From positions 1 to 64,000 of the forward strand of contig CAKPRA010000005.1 in assembly GCA_934180065.1 (NCBI GenBank): 64,000 nt of DNA, in the 5' to 3' direction. Positions within the stretch are counted from its first letter, which is position 1; the number at the start of each line of letters is the position of its first letter. Made by a program: the position numbers and the translations under genes. The DNA comes from an uncultured Clostridia bacterium (GTDB taxonomy: Bacteria; Bacillota; Clostridia; TANB77; CAG-508). Below are positions 26,739 to 37,313 of this stretch, in pieces. Below the pieces are notes generated by a model. It was not told the DNA's origin. It saw nothing but the letters and a program-made list of their open reading frames with translations, and ran no database searches.

Positions 26739-27176
26739 ATGGAAACATTTACTATACTAGAAAATATTGAAGACATATTAGAAAAAAGCAAGGGTGTACC
26801 CTTCTCTAGTAAAGTTTTAGTTGATAAAGAAGAAATTTTAGAGCAGATAAGTGATTTAAGATTAAAATTACCTGAGGAGTTAAAACAAGCTAAATGGGTA
26901 AAAGAAGAGCGTCAGCGTATTTTAGTTGAAGCACAGAAAGAAGCAGATGATATAGTAAAAGAAGCTGAAAATAGAATTATCTCAATGATAGATGAGCATG
27001 AAATAACAAAAAAAGCTTATGAGAAAAAAGCTGAGATTATTGAAACGGCAAATGAAATGTCAAGAGAAATCTCAAAAGGTACAAAAGATTATGCAGATAA
27101 TGTATTAAATGGTATAGAAGTTGCTTTACAAGAAGCTTTAAAAATAATACAAAATAATCGTAATGAACTTAAATAA
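26739..27176 (+). CDS. Coiled-coil protein, DivIVA/V-type ATPase stalk-like
   Basis: A 145-residue, highly charged helical protein. A long coiled coil (about 45-120, KQAKWVKEERQRILVEAQKEADDIVKEAENR) resembles ATP-synthase b subunits and DivIVA-like proteins. Such genes regularly follow rsmD in Clostridia and are annotated only as ATPase or hypothetical. It is 3 bp downstream of rsmD, so co-transcribed. Function unknown. Confidence 0.7.
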   Translation: METFTILENIEDILEKSKGVPFSSKVLVDKEEILEQISDLRLKLPEELKQAKWVKEERQRILVEAQKEADDIVKEAENRIISMIDEHEITKKAYEKKAEIIETANEMSREISKGTKDYADNVLNGIEVALQEALKIIQNNRNELK

Positions 27177-27188
27177 ATTAGTAAAATC

Positions 27189-27238
27189 AGTAATCGGGGA
27201 AGTTTTATTTATATGTGAAATATCCGATTACTTTTTTT
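27189..27238 (+). terminator. Terminator before ftsK
   Basis: AGTAATCGG pairs with CCGATTACT across a 26-base loop, followed by seven T. The loop is unusually long. The ftsK ribosome-binding site AGGAGG begins a few bases later. Confidence 0.65.
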
Positions 27239-27259
27239 GATAGGAGGATAGAAAACCAG

Positions 27260-29599
27260 ATGGCGACGAAAAAAAAATCTAACAATAAAAAAAAGAAATC
27301 TAAATTAAAAATGAATATAGATGTGGAAGTAATTTTACTTTTTATAATCGGAATAATAACTGCAATACTTATATATGGTAAATCTGGTTATATGGGTAGT
27401 TTACTAAATGAAATATTTGGAGGAATTTTTGGACTATTAAAATATATTGTTCCAATAGTACCATTTGTATGGGCTGTGTATTTATTAAGTAATTACAAGG
27501 AAAAAATAATGGCAAAAATTATTCCAATAACAGTTTTAATGCTTTGTTTTTCGGCGATTATGAGCTTATACCAGATTTTGAACAATGTTTTAGAATACAA
27601 TATATCTTTTTCTGAAGTAGTTGATAGAGCATATCATTTAGGAACAACAAATAGAGGAGGGGGATTAATAGGTATTTTATTATCATATCCTTTATGTAAA
27701 TTGTTTGGACCAATTGCTACATTAATAATAGTTATTGGTATTGCGATTATTGTTATTGTTTTATTATTTAAATTAAATCCAAGTGAGTATATGGCCGATT
27801 TTGTAAATAAAAAACATGAAGAAAGAGCTGAAAAAGAAGAGCCTAATGTGAAAAAGAAAAAGCAATCAGTAATTCAGGCTGATTTGGGAGATGAGGCATA
27901 TGCCAAACCTGAAACTACAAGGGAGCGTAAAGAAAGAGAGAAAGAAGAAAGAAGAAGAGAAGCTCTTAAAGTTGATGAACAATTAACAATTAATATGATG
28001 AATGATGAAGAAAATAGTAATAAAAGCAAGGATTATATAGAGAATAATTTATTTAAACAAGTTGGAGAGCAAAAAGAAGATAAAACAAAAGAAGTTTTAC
28101 AATTAGAGCATGCTTTGGTTGTGGAAGATGAGCATTATGAATATCCACCAGTTGAATTATTAAGTATGAATAACAAAAAAAATTCAAGGGGGAGTGCAAA
28201 AGCATTGGCTGAAAATGCAGCAAAATTACAAAAAACATTATTTAGTTTTGGTGTTTCAGCAAAAGTAGAAAATGTTTCTGTAGGTCCAACTATAACAAGA
28301 TATGAATTGAAACCAGCAGAGGGAACAAGAGTTAGCAAAATTGCTAATTTAGCTGATGATATAGCATTGAATTTAGCTGCTGAAACAATAAGAATTGAGG
28401 CCCCTATTCCTGGAAAACAAGCTGTTGGAATAGAAGTTCCAAATGAGAAAAAAGAAGCTGTTCATTTAAGAGAAGTTATAGAGAGCGATGAATTTGAAAA
28501 TAATAAATCAAAATTAAGTGTAGCATTAGGTAAAGATGTTGCCGGAAATACTGTTATTGCTGATATTGCAAAAATGCCACATGTGTTAATAGCAGGTTCT
28601 ACAGGATCTGGAAAAAGTGTTTGTATAAATTCAATTATAACTAGCATAATTTATAATGCTAAACCAAGTGAAGTTAAGTTAGTTATGGTAGATCCGAAAG
28701 TTGTTGAATTATCTGTATATAACGGAATTCCACATTTATTAATACCTGTTGTAACAGATCCTAAAAAAGCAGCAGGTGCATTAGCTTGGGCCGTTATAGA
28801 AATGGATGATAGATATAATAAATTTGCTCAAAAAGGAGTAAGGGACTTAAAAGGTTATAATAAAGCAATAGAAAAAGAAAATGAGAATGCAAAATTACCA
28901 CAAATAGTAATTATTATTGATGAGCTTGCTGATTTAATGATGGTTGCTGCAAAAGATGTTGAAGAGGCAATTTGTAGATTAGCGCAAAAGGCAAGGGCTG
29001 CTGGTATGCATTTAGTAATAGCAACACAAAGACCATCTGTTGATGTAATTACTGGTTTAATAAAAGCAAATGTTCCATCAAGAATTGCTTTTGCAGTTTC
29101 ATCACAAATTGATTCAAGAACAATATTGGATTGTACTGGAGCTGAAAAATTGCTAGGAAAAGGTGACATGTTGTTTTATCCTGTTGGTTCAACAAAACCA
29201 CAAAGAGTTCAGGGTGCATTTGTATCTGATGATGAAGTAGAAAAAATAGTTGATTTTATAAAATTAAATGCTGGTGAAGTTGTATATAATAATGAAATAA
29301 TTGAATCAATAGAAAATAGTAATAAATCAGATAAGGAATTATTGGAAAGTGAAGCTAGTGAGAATACCTGTGATCCATTGTTAAATGAAGCGATAGAAAC
29401 TGTAGTTGAAACAGGACAAGCATCAACATCTTTTATTCAAAGAAAATTTAAAGTTGGTTACGCAAGAGCTGGAAGAATTATTGATCAAATGGAAGAAAGA
29501 GGAATTATATCTGGATATCAAGGAAGTAAACCAAGAGAGGTTTTAATGAGTAAAGAAAGATGGGAAGAGCTAAAAATGCAGACAACTGAAAATGAATAA
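27260..29599 (+). CDS. ftsK: FtsK/SpoIIIE DNA translocase
   Basis: A 779-residue hexameric DNA pump for chromosome segregation at the septum. It has a lysine-rich N-terminus, four membrane helices (about 20-190), a charged linker, the RecA-like motor with IAGSTGSGKSVCIN (Walker A) and IIIDELADLM (Walker B), and a C-terminal winged-helix gamma domain ending near GSKPREVLM. In a spore former this could be SpoIIIE. ATG 27260 is 12 bases after AGGAGG, a long but usable spacing. Confidence 0.95.
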   Translation: MATKKKSNNKKKKSKLKMNIDVEVILLFIIGIITAILIYGKSGYMGSLLNEIFGGIFGLLKYIVPIVPFVWAVYLLSNYKEKIMAKIIPITVLMLCFSAIMSLYQILNNVLEYNISFSEVVDRAYHLGTTNRGGGLIGILLSYPLCKLFGPIATLIIVIGIAIIVIVLLFKLNPSEYMADFVNKKHEERAEKEEPNVKKKKQSVIQADLGDEAYAKPETTRERKEREKEERRREALKVDEQLTINMMNDEENSNKSKDYIENNLFKQVGEQKEDKTKEVLQLEHALVVEDEHYEYPPVELLSMNNKKNSRGSAKALAENAAKLQKTLFSFGVSAKVENVSVGPTITRYELKPAEGTRVSKIANLADDIALNLAAETIRIEAPIPGKQAVGIEVPNEKKEAVHLREVIESDEFENNKSKLSVALGKDVAGNTVIADIAKMPHVLIAGSTGSGKSVCINSIITSIIYNAKPSEVKLVMVDPKVVELSVYNGIPHLLIPVVTDPKKAAGALAWAVIEMDDRYNKFAQKGVRDLKGYNKAIEKENENAKLPQIVIIIDELADLMMVAAKDVEEAICRLAQKARAAGMHLVIATQRPSVDVITGLIKANVPSRIAFAVSSQIDSRTILDCTGAEKLLGKGDMLFYPVGSTKPQRVQGAFVSDDEVEKIVDFIKLNAGEVVYNNEIIESIENSNKSDKELLESEASENTCDPLLNEAIETVVETGQASTSFIQRKFKVGYARAGRIIDQMEERGIISGYQGSKPREVLMSKERWEELKMQTTENE

Positions 29600-29613
29600 A
29601 GGAGAGATTTAAT

Positions 29614-31134
29614 TTGAAAAATAAAGAGGGATTATTTTCGAAAAATAGCTATGAAACTCAGCTTGAAATTTTATTAGATAGTAAAAAATATTCGGATGAA
29701 TCCAAAGGGTTAATTTTAAATATATTGTATAAAATAGAAAATGCATATAAGGATTATCAAAAAATTAAACCAAATGTAAAATTAAAAAATGTTATAATAG
29801 ATGATATAATGGAAACTATTAAGAATAGATGTGATACTATTGATATTATGGATCCAGAAAAAACTCAAGCAAAATTATATGTAGATAGAAGAAAAAAAGT
29901 AATAAAAACTTTTCCAAGTGAAATAGATTTATTACAGGCGTTTTATTATATAAAAACTCCATACACTAAAAATATTAGAAATATTTTTGAAAAAGCGGTT
30001 TTGATTGCGTTAACTAAGGGAATGGCTTTAAATGGAGTTGAAATAATAAGAGATTTTAATGGATGGTCTTGGAATAATCAATTGGAAAATGATTATTCAC
30101 AGTATTATAATTTGATATACCAGAATTTATTATCATTACTGGGCGAAAATGTATTAGAGCATATAATATTTAAAGAAAATTTATTAGAAAATTTGTTAGA
30201 AAATATAAGAAAAAAATATGGTAATGAAAAATCAGAAAATCTATTTGCAGCTTTAGTAAGATGTTGTCTAATGTTATATATGAATGTAAGTCCGAAAAAT
30301 GAACAAGAAGTTTTTGATTATTTTGAAAAAAAGAAGAAAAAGCTATATGAAATTTCAAATAAGTCAAAATATATTGTATCTATAACTCAAAAAAATAATG
30401 AATATATTAAAACTGTAAGTAAAATTGATTCTATTTTAAAAAGTAAAACTCTAATGGAAAAAAAGTTCTCTAAATTGAAAGATAAGAAGAAGTATGAAGA
30501 TATTAATACATATAAAAAATGTTTAATACAGTATAAAATTAAATTAGTGGATGAAATAAGCAAAAATAAAAAAATGTCAAATCCTTTTGAATATATAAAA
30601 GAAAAGAAAAATATAGAAGATGAAATAAAAATACTAAGTGATATAAAATTTCGATATAACAATAAAGATAATATGTTTGCAAGTTTAATCAATTTACAAA
30701 AAAAATATATTGAGTGTTTTTATATTAAAATAGAGGTATATGATTTAAAAAAAGAGCTAATTAATTTGATTTATGAATTAAGATATTATAATTATTTACC
30801 AGTTAATGATAAAAAAATAAAAGAATTAAAAGAGCTTGAAAATGAGAGAAGAAATTTGCAAAAAAAATTAGTTGCAAAACTATGTGAAAATAAAGTAGTT
30901 GAGAGATTTTCAAGGGATTATGAGAAAAATTACTTGATAGTTAAATATATCTTTGAAACAAAGATCCTTAATATAAATAAGGCTTTGATTAAATTAAACT
31001 ATAAAGATGAAAATTTGTATTTAGAGTATTATGACGAAAATATTTTAGAGAAAACAGAAAATATTAAATTTTCAAATGAAGATTATGAAAAATTGTTAAA
31101 AAAGGCAATTAAGAAAACTAAAATTTTTATTTAA
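29614..31134 (+). CDS. Large helical protein of unknown function
   Basis: A 506-residue protein, very rich in Lys, Glu, Asn and Ile, mostly helical, with probable coiled coils in residues 230-330 and 400-430. No catalytic motif or membrane segment is evident. It starts with TTG 29614 after AAAGGAGAG and lies 14 bp after ftsK and 12 bp before the MBL nuclease gene, so it is part of their operon. I do not recognise the family. The intact frame and operon position indicate a real gene. Confidence 0.75.
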   Translation: MKNKEGLFSKNSYETQLEILLDSKKYSDESKGLILNILYKIENAYKDYQKIKPNVKLKNVIIDDIMETIKNRCDTIDIMDPEKTQAKLYVDRRKKVIKTFPSEIDLLQAFYYIKTPYTKNIRNIFEKAVLIALTKGMALNGVEIIRDFNGWSWNNQLENDYSQYYNLIYQNLLSLLGENVLEHIIFKENLLENLLENIRKKYGNEKSENLFAALVRCCLMLYMNVSPKNEQEVFDYFEKKKKKLYEISNKSKYIVSITQKNNEYIKTVSKIDSILKSKTLMEKKFSKLKDKKKYEDINTYKKCLIQYKIKLVDEISKNKKMSNPFEYIKEKKNIEDEIKILSDIKFRYNNKDNMFASLINLQKKYIECFYIKIEVYDLKKELINLIYELRYYNYLPVNDKKIKELKELENERRNLQKKLVAKLCENKVVERFSRDYEKNYLIVKYIFETKILNINKALIKLNYKDENLYLEYYDENILEKTENIKFSNEDYEKLLKKAIKKTKIFI

Positions 31135-31146
31135 TAGGAGGTACTA

Positions 31147-32799
31147 ATGAAAATAAGCTTTTTTGGAGCAACAAAAACAGTTACTGGATCTAATTTTTTA
31201 GTTGAAGGTGCTGGGAAGAAGTTTTTAGTTGATTGTGGATTATATCAAGGGTCAACTAAAGAAGAAATAAAGAATAATGAACCTTTTCCTTATGATTTAA
31301 ATGACATTGATTTTATGTTGTTAACTCATGCACATATAGATCATTCAGGAAGAATTCCAAAGTTATATAAAGAAGGTTTTAGAAAAACAATTTTTGCAAC
31401 AAATGCTACATGTGATTTGTGTGCAATTATGCTTCCTGATAGTGGGCATATTCAAGAAACTGAATCTGAATGGAAAAATAGAAAAAGACTTCGTAGAGGA
31501 GAGCAACCTCTTGAGCCAATATATGATGCTGAAACAGCCGCAAAATCGCTGGAGTTATTTAAAGGGGTGCAATATGATCAAATTATTGAAATTGATGATG
31601 ATATTCATGTAAGATTTAACGACGCCGGTCATATGCTTGGCTCTGCAACAATAGAAGTTTGGATAAGAGAAAATGGTGAAAATAAAAAAATAGTATTTTC
31701 TGGTGACTTAGGAAATAATGATATTCCATTATTAGCTGAACCTACAATGATTGAAGAGGCGGATTTTCTAGTTATGGAATCAACATATGGAGATAGATTC
31801 CATATAGAAAATGAAAATAAAGCTGAAAAATTTATTGAAATTGTAACAGATACAATTAAAAATGGTGGAACTGTTGTAATTCCGTCTTTTGCAGTTGGTA
31901 GAACACAAGAAATATTATATGAATTAAATAAAATTAAAGATTCTGATGAAGATAGTCCAGACTTTGATAAAAGATTTGAAATATTAATGCATACACCTGT
32001 ATATGTAGACAGTCCTCTTGCAATATCTGCTACAGAAGTTTTTAAGGAAAATATGGATTTATTTGATGATGAAACAAAAGAGCTAATCCAAAGAGGAGAT
32101 AATCCTTTGGACTTTCCGGGATTGAAATTTACTCAAACTGTTGATGAGTCAAAAGCATTAAATGAAAGTGATGAGTCATGTATTATTATTTCAGCAAGTG
32201 GAATGTGTGAAGTAGGTCGTATTAAACATCATTTAAAACACAATATATGGAATCCTAAAAATACAATTTTATTTGTAGGATATCAAGCAATAGGAACTCT
32301 TGGTAGAAAGATTGTTGATGGAGCAAAAACTATTAAACTATTTGGTGAAGAAGTAGCAGTTAATGCTAGAATTGAGTATATTGAAGGATACTCAGGTCAT
32401 GCTGATCAACAAGGATTATTAAATTTTGTTTATTCTTTTATGAAAAAACCAGACCATATTTTCCTAGTTCATGGAGAAGAAGAGCCTCAAAAGGTTTTGA
32501 AAAATAAAATTACAGAAAATACAGGGTTAGATGTTACAATTCCTGCATATGGAGAAACATATGATTTATCAAATATAGTTAAATTATCTAATGTAGTTAA
32601 TCAAGATAAAGTTAAAAATTATGCTAAACTTGAAGTTATAGATAGAATGAAGACTCTTAAAGAAGAGCTTAATGATATGGAAAGTATTGTTAGAGAAGAT
32701 ATTTTGGCTAATACTACAAATGATATGGAAATAGAGAAAATTAATGAAAGAATTAAACAATTAGAAAGACAAATTGTAGAGATTATTGAAAATAAGTAA
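31147..32799 (+). CDS. Metallo-beta-lactamase/beta-CASP RNA-processing exonuclease
   Basis: A 550-residue MBL-fold protein. THAHIDHSG at about 59-67 gives the HxHxDH zinc motif, and later zinc ligands lie in NDAGHMLGS and SGDLG. A beta-CASP insertion follows, then the RNA-metabolising MBL domain (GYSGHADQQGL, FLVHGEEEP). The closest known proteins are the YtkD/CPSF-type RNA exonucleases of COG1236. A C-terminal coiled coil of about 50 residues is added. Cytoplasmic RNA processing is inferred. AGGAGG precedes it. Confidence 0.88.
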   Translation: MKISFFGATKTVTGSNFLVEGAGKKFLVDCGLYQGSTKEEIKNNEPFPYDLNDIDFMLLTHAHIDHSGRIPKLYKEGFRKTIFATNATCDLCAIMLPDSGHIQETESEWKNRKRLRRGEQPLEPIYDAETAAKSLELFKGVQYDQIIEIDDDIHVRFNDAGHMLGSATIEVWIRENGENKKIVFSGDLGNNDIPLLAEPTMIEEADFLVMESTYGDRFHIENENKAEKFIEIVTDTIKNGGTVVIPSFAVGRTQEILYELNKIKDSDEDSPDFDKRFEILMHTPVYVDSPLAISATEVFKENMDLFDDETKELIQRGDNPLDFPGLKFTQTVDESKALNESDESCIIISASGMCEVGRIKHHLKHNIWNPKNTILFVGYQAIGTLGRKIVDGAKTIKLFGEEVAVNARIEYIEGYSGHADQQGLLNFVYSFMKKPDHIFLVHGEEEPQKVLKNKITENTGLDVTIPAYGETYDLSNIVKLSNVVNQDKVKNYAKLEVIDRMKTLKEELNDMESIVREDILANTTNDMEIEKINERIKQLERQIVEIIENK

Positions 32800-32818
32800 T
32801 TTGAAAGGATTATGTGAT

Positions 32819-34771
32819 ATGGACAGGTATTCTAATAGGGCTATTATTGGAAATAAAAAAATTGTTGGTGGTTTTACTGATAAAGGGGAGCTTCAGAGAT
32901 TTTGTTATCCATATATTGATGGTAGACAATTTGTGGATTTTTTCCATATAGGATTAAAAATTAATGATTCTAATATTGTATATTTGCATAATGATATAAA
33001 TAATGTTTATGAACAGTACTATATGGAAAATTCTAATATATTGGTTACTAATATAGAAAATAAATATTTTAATTTAAAAATTAATCAAACTGATTATTGT
33101 GTTGTTAGTAAAGATGTATTAGTTAAAAAATATATTTTTACTAATAATAATTCTATTGATTTGAATTTAAATTTTATTGTAAATAGTAAGGTTCTAGCTA
33201 ATAGTTTAGTAAATTATGCTAGTAGAATTTTTGAAAATGGTGTTATTCAGTATAATCATAATCATTCTTTTAGTATTTTTTCAAAAAATCCTATATTTGG
33301 ACATAAATTGAATGATGTTTCTAGTGTTATTCATAGTGGGGTTATAAATGATAAAGATTATATTGGCATGTCAAATGAAGTTGCGATTTCATATGACTTG
33401 GGAACTTTGAAACCTGGTGATAGTAAAACTTTTTACTTATATGTATATGCTAGTGAAAATAATTCAAATTTAGAAGAAGATCTTTTTGATAAGATTAAAA
33501 TAGATGATGAGAAAGAGCTTGAAGAAACTAAAAAATTTTGGAAATCATATGTTTCGGAACATTCTTCAGTGAAGCTTAAAAATGAAAATTTATTTAATAA
33601 GAAAATTTTAGAGATTTATAATAGAACTATTTTATTGTATCCATTATTAATTAATTATGACTATGGTGGTGTCGCAGCAGCTTTAGAGGTTGATGATGAG
33701 CGTAGTAAAAGTGGGGGCTATAGATATTGTTGGACAAGAGATGCTATTTTTATTACTAAAGCTTTTGATTTATTAAAAATGGAAGAAGATTCAGAGCGTT
33801 TTTATAATAAATTTTGTCAAAATACTCAAAGTAAAAATGGTATGTGGGAACAGAGATTTTTTACTGATGGAAAATTAGCTCCTTGTTGGGGTTATCAAGT
33901 TGATGAAACTGCAAGTGTTATATTTGGAGTATTTAATCATTATGGGGTAATTAAAAATAAAGATTTCTTGAAAAAGAATTTAAAAATGTGTGAAAAAGCA
34001 ACGAAATTTTTATTTCAATATGTAGATAATCTGTTAAATATTGATGAAGCGGATTTAGTAAAAAAAGAGCTTGAAGATAAATACAAAAAAGTGTTTGACC
34101 CTGCTAAACATGTAAGTTATGACTTATGGGAAATGAATGAAGGAGTTCATATATATTCTATTTCTAGTATTATTGCCGGTTTTGAGTCTATGAAAAAAAT
34201 ATATGAAGAGCTTTATGATGAAGATGAAAATAATGCTAGATTAAAAAGAGAAAAGAGAAATAAATTAATAAGCAAATTAAATAAATATATTGAATTACTA
34301 AATAATTTTATTAAATCAGATTTAGTAGATCCATATTATAAAATTCTAAAAAGAAATCTAAATGATTCTAAAATGGATATAAGTGTTATGGGTGCGGTTT
34401 ATCCATTTGAAATTTTTGATACTGATGATAAAGTTATTAAGAATACAGTAGATAAAATTAATATGACTTTAAGAACCTATAAAAATGGTTATTTAAGGTT
34501 TGAACAAGATACATATATGGGAGGAAACAATCCTTGGGTTATTACAACTTTGTGGATGGCTTTATATTACATTAAATCTGGAGAAATAAGCAAAGCTGAA
34601 GATTGTTTTAAGTTTGTTGTTGATACTTCATCTAAATATGGTTTTTTATCAGAGCAGGTAAATAATGATAATCCTGATTTTCAATGGGTTATTGGTTTAG
34701 GTTGGTCTCATGCTATGTTTATTATTGTTTTAAATGAGTTATTGAAATGTTACGAAGAGAAAGAAGGTTAA
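32819..34771 (+). CDS. Glycoside hydrolase family 15-like protein
   Basis: A 650-residue cytosolic protein with an N-terminal beta-sandwich (to about 250) and an (alpha/alpha)6 barrel. Family blocks YRYCWTRDAIF, WEQRFFTDGK and QVDETAS match GH15 glucoamylase/trehalase-like enzymes. The substrate is an alpha-glucan or trehalose by family, not proven. No signal peptide. ATG 32819 has GAAAGGA nine bases upstream; the frame is open back to 32786, inside the MBL gene. radA follows after 1 bp. Confidence 0.85.
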   Translation: MDRYSNRAIIGNKKIVGGFTDKGELQRFCYPYIDGRQFVDFFHIGLKINDSNIVYLHNDINNVYEQYYMENSNILVTNIENKYFNLKINQTDYCVVSKDVLVKKYIFTNNNSIDLNLNFIVNSKVLANSLVNYASRIFENGVIQYNHNHSFSIFSKNPIFGHKLNDVSSVIHSGVINDKDYIGMSNEVAISYDLGTLKPGDSKTFYLYVYASENNSNLEEDLFDKIKIDDEKELEETKKFWKSYVSEHSSVKLKNENLFNKKILEIYNRTILLYPLLINYDYGGVAAALEVDDERSKSGGYRYCWTRDAIFITKAFDLLKMEEDSERFYNKFCQNTQSKNGMWEQRFFTDGKLAPCWGYQVDETASVIFGVFNHYGVIKNKDFLKKNLKMCEKATKFLFQYVDNLLNIDEADLVKKELEDKYKKVFDPAKHVSYDLWEMNEGVHIYSISSIIAGFESMKKIYEELYDEDENNARLKREKRNKLISKLNKYIELLNNFIKSDLVDPYYKILKRNLNDSKMDISVMGAVYPFEIFDTDDKVIKNTVDKINMTLRTYKNGYLRFEQDTYMGGNNPWVITTLWMALYYIKSGEISKAEDCFKFVVDTSSKYGFLSEQVNNDNPDFQWVIGLGWSHAMFIIVLNELLKCYEEKEG

Positions 34772-34772
34772 A

Positions 34773-36140
34773 ATGGCAAAAGCTAAAACGATATTTTTGT
34801 GCAATAATTGTGGCTATGAATCTGCAAAATGGCTTGGAAAATGTCCGGCTTGTGGTGATTGGAATAGTTTTGTAGAAGAAAAAATACAAAAAACAAATGA
34901 TTTTATAATAGGAAAAGATGAAAATAAGAAAACAAATAAACCTATGGCTTTAAATTCTGTGGAAGGTAAGGAAAGTTTTAGAACATCTACAGGATTTGAT
35001 GAACTTGATAGAGTTCTTGGTGGAGGAATTGTAAAAGGATCACTTGTATTAGTTGGTGGAGAGCCTGGAATTGGTAAGTCAACATTAATTTTACAGTTAT
35101 GTGATAAAATAAAAGGTGATGGAAAAGTGTTATATGTTTCAGGAGAAGAGTCTGCTGAACAAATTAAACTTAGAGCTGATAGATTGAATATACAAAATGA
35201 TGATATCATGTTTTTAGCAGAAACAGATATTGATAATGTACAAGCTAGTATTTTAGAGCTTAATCCGAAACTTGTTATTATAGATTCTATTCAAACTATG
35301 TATTCAGATGAAATAACTTCTGCACCAGGAACAGTAAGTCAAGTTAGAGAAATTACTGCTAGAATTATGAAATTATGCAAATGTAACAATATTACTACAA
35401 TTATTATTGGTCATGTTACTAAAGAAGGTAATATAGCCGGACCAAGAGTTTTAGAGCATATGGTTGATACGGTTTTATATTTAGAAGGTGAAAGATATTT
35501 TTCATATAGAATTTTAAGAAGTGTAAAAAATCGTTTTGGATCTACTAATGAAGTTGGTATGTTTGAAATGCAAAATGAAGGAATGATGGAAATTTCTAAT
35601 CCATCTACAATATTAATTTCTGAAAGAGAGGATAATCCTCCTGGATCTGCAATTGTTGCAACAATGGAGGGAACTAGACCGCTTTTGATAGAGCTTCAAG
35701 CACTTACAAGTACAACTGTTTTTGGTTTTCCAAGAAGAACAGCTAATGGTTTTGATGTTAATAGATTAACTGTTTTAATGGCAGTATTAGAGAAAAGGGC
35801 TAACATGAATATATCTAATCAAGATATTTATTTAAATGTTGTTAGTGGTATTAAAATATCAGAGCCTGCTGTTGATTTAGCAGTATTGCTTGCTGTCGCT
35901 TCAAGTTTTAAAAATTTGAGTATTGCAAAAGACGTTGTAGCAATTGGAGAGGTTGGATTAACAGGAGAAGTTAGAAGTGTCAACTTTATAGATAAAAGGT
36001 TGAAAGAAGTCGAAAAAATGGGATTTAAGACATGCATTATTCCAGAAAGTAATAAAAAACTATTGAAAGAAAAATATAAATTAGATATAATAGGCGTGAA
36101 AAATATTAATGAAGCTATGCAGAAATTAAATATTAAATAA
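34773..36140 (+). CDS. radA: DNA repair protein RadA
   Basis: RecA-like ATPase that drives branch migration in recombination repair. A zinc finger with C10, C13, C24 and C27 is followed by Walker A GGEPGIGKST (95-104), the RadA-specific KNRFG motif and a C-terminal Lon-like domain (GEVGLTGEVRSV). 455 residues, normal length. disA follows directly, the usual pair. Confidence 0.96.
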   Translation: MAKAKTIFLCNNCGYESAKWLGKCPACGDWNSFVEEKIQKTNDFIIGKDENKKTNKPMALNSVEGKESFRTSTGFDELDRVLGGGIVKGSLVLVGGEPGIGKSTLILQLCDKIKGDGKVLYVSGEESAEQIKLRADRLNIQNDDIMFLAETDIDNVQASILELNPKLVIIDSIQTMYSDEITSAPGTVSQVREITARIMKLCKCNNITTIIIGHVTKEGNIAGPRVLEHMVDTVLYLEGERYFSYRILRSVKNRFGSTNEVGMFEMQNEGMMEISNPSTILISEREDNPPGSAIVATMEGTRPLLIELQALTSTTVFGFPRRTANGFDVNRLTVLMAVLEKRANMNISNQDIYLNVVSGIKISEPAVDLAVLLAVASSFKNLSIAKDVVAIGEVGLTGEVRSVNFIDKRLKEVEKMGFKTCIIPESNKKLLKEKYKLDIIGVKNINEAMQKLNIK

Positions 36141-36160
36141 ATACTTTAGGGGTGAATAAT

Positions 36161-37237
36161 TTGAATCAAAGCAGAGATGAAATAATTACTGAAATATTAA
36201 AATTAATTGCACCAGGTACAAAAATAAGAGAAGGTTTGGAAAATATTTTAAAAGCAAAAACAGGAGGTCTTATTGTAATTGGTGATACTAAAGAAGTTTT
36301 AGATTTAGTAGATGGCGGATTTAATTTAAATATTGATTATACTCCTGCTAGATTATATGAACTTGCTAAAATGGATGGAGCTATAATTATTAGTGAAGAC
36401 TTGAAAAAAATATTATATGCAAATACTCAGTTGATACCATCACCAAGTATAGTAACAAGCGAAACTGGAACAAGGCATAGAACAGCAGAGCGTACAGCAA
36501 AACAAACAGGGAAAATAGTTATAAGTGTTTCTCAGAGAAGAAGTGTTATTACAATTTTTAAAGGTGAATTAAGATATGTATTACAAGATAGCTCAAGAGT
36601 AATAACAAAGGCAAATCAAGCACTACAAACTGCTGAAAAATATAAAAAAGTTTTTGATGATAAATTAAATCTATTGAATGAATATGAATTTAATGATATA
36701 GTTACTTTACAAAATGTAATTGTCTGTATACAAAGAGCAGAAATGATATTAAAAGTTGTAGATGAAGTAAAAAGAGCTATATACGAACTTGGAGAAGAAG
36801 GTAGACTATTTCAAATGCAATTAGAAGAGCTTCTTGGAAATCTTGAAGAAGAAGAGTCTTTAATAATAAAAGATTATTTAGTATATAAGAGAAAGAAAAC
36901 AGTTGAAAAGGCTTTAGAAACAATAAGAAGTATGGATCATGAAGAGCTGATGAATTCTCAGTTAATGGCTAAAGTTTTAGGATATGATGATTTTGATAAT
37001 TCAGAAGAAGTTAGTGTTTTTACAAGAGGTTATAGAATTTTAAATAAAATTCCAAGAATGCCAAATAATATTGTTGAAAATCTTGTTACAAGTTTTAAAT
37101 CTTTTCAATATATTATTCAAGCTGATATACCAGAGCTTGATGAAGTTGAAGGTATTGGAGAGATAAGAGCAAAGGCAATCAAACGTTCATTAAAAAGAAT
37201 GCAAGAGCAATTTATTTTTGATAACTTAAGTATTTAA
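36161..37237 (+). CDS. disA: DNA integrity scanning diadenylate cyclase
   Basis: Makes cyclic di-AMP from two ATP and senses branched DNA. The DAC domain has D72-G-A74 and R105-H-R107. A helical middle and a C-terminal helix-hairpin-helix DNA-binding domain (ELDEVEGIGEIRAKAI) complete the 358-residue protein. TTG 36161 follows AGGGGTGA with five bases spacing; the GTG at 36152 is part of that site. Links genome integrity to sporulation entry. Confidence 0.95.
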   Translation: MNQSRDEIITEILKLIAPGTKIREGLENILKAKTGGLIVIGDTKEVLDLVDGGFNLNIDYTPARLYELAKMDGAIIISEDLKKILYANTQLIPSPSIVTSETGTRHRTAERTAKQTGKIVISVSQRRSVITIFKGELRYVLQDSSRVITKANQALQTAEKYKKVFDDKLNLLNEYEFNDIVTLQNVIVCIQRAEMILKVVDEVKRAIYELGEEGRLFQMQLEELLGNLEEEESLIIKDYLVYKRKKTVEKALETIRSMDHEELMNSQLMAKVLGYDDFDNSEEVSVFTRGYRILNKIPRMPNNIVENLVTSFKSFQYIIQADIPELDEVEGIGEIRAKAIKRSLKRMQEQFIFDNLSI

Positions 37238-37313
37238 AAATATTGTTATTTGATACTAATGAATAATTTTGATTTCTAATAATGTATATAAAAAACGAAA
37301 GGAAGAAATGTAA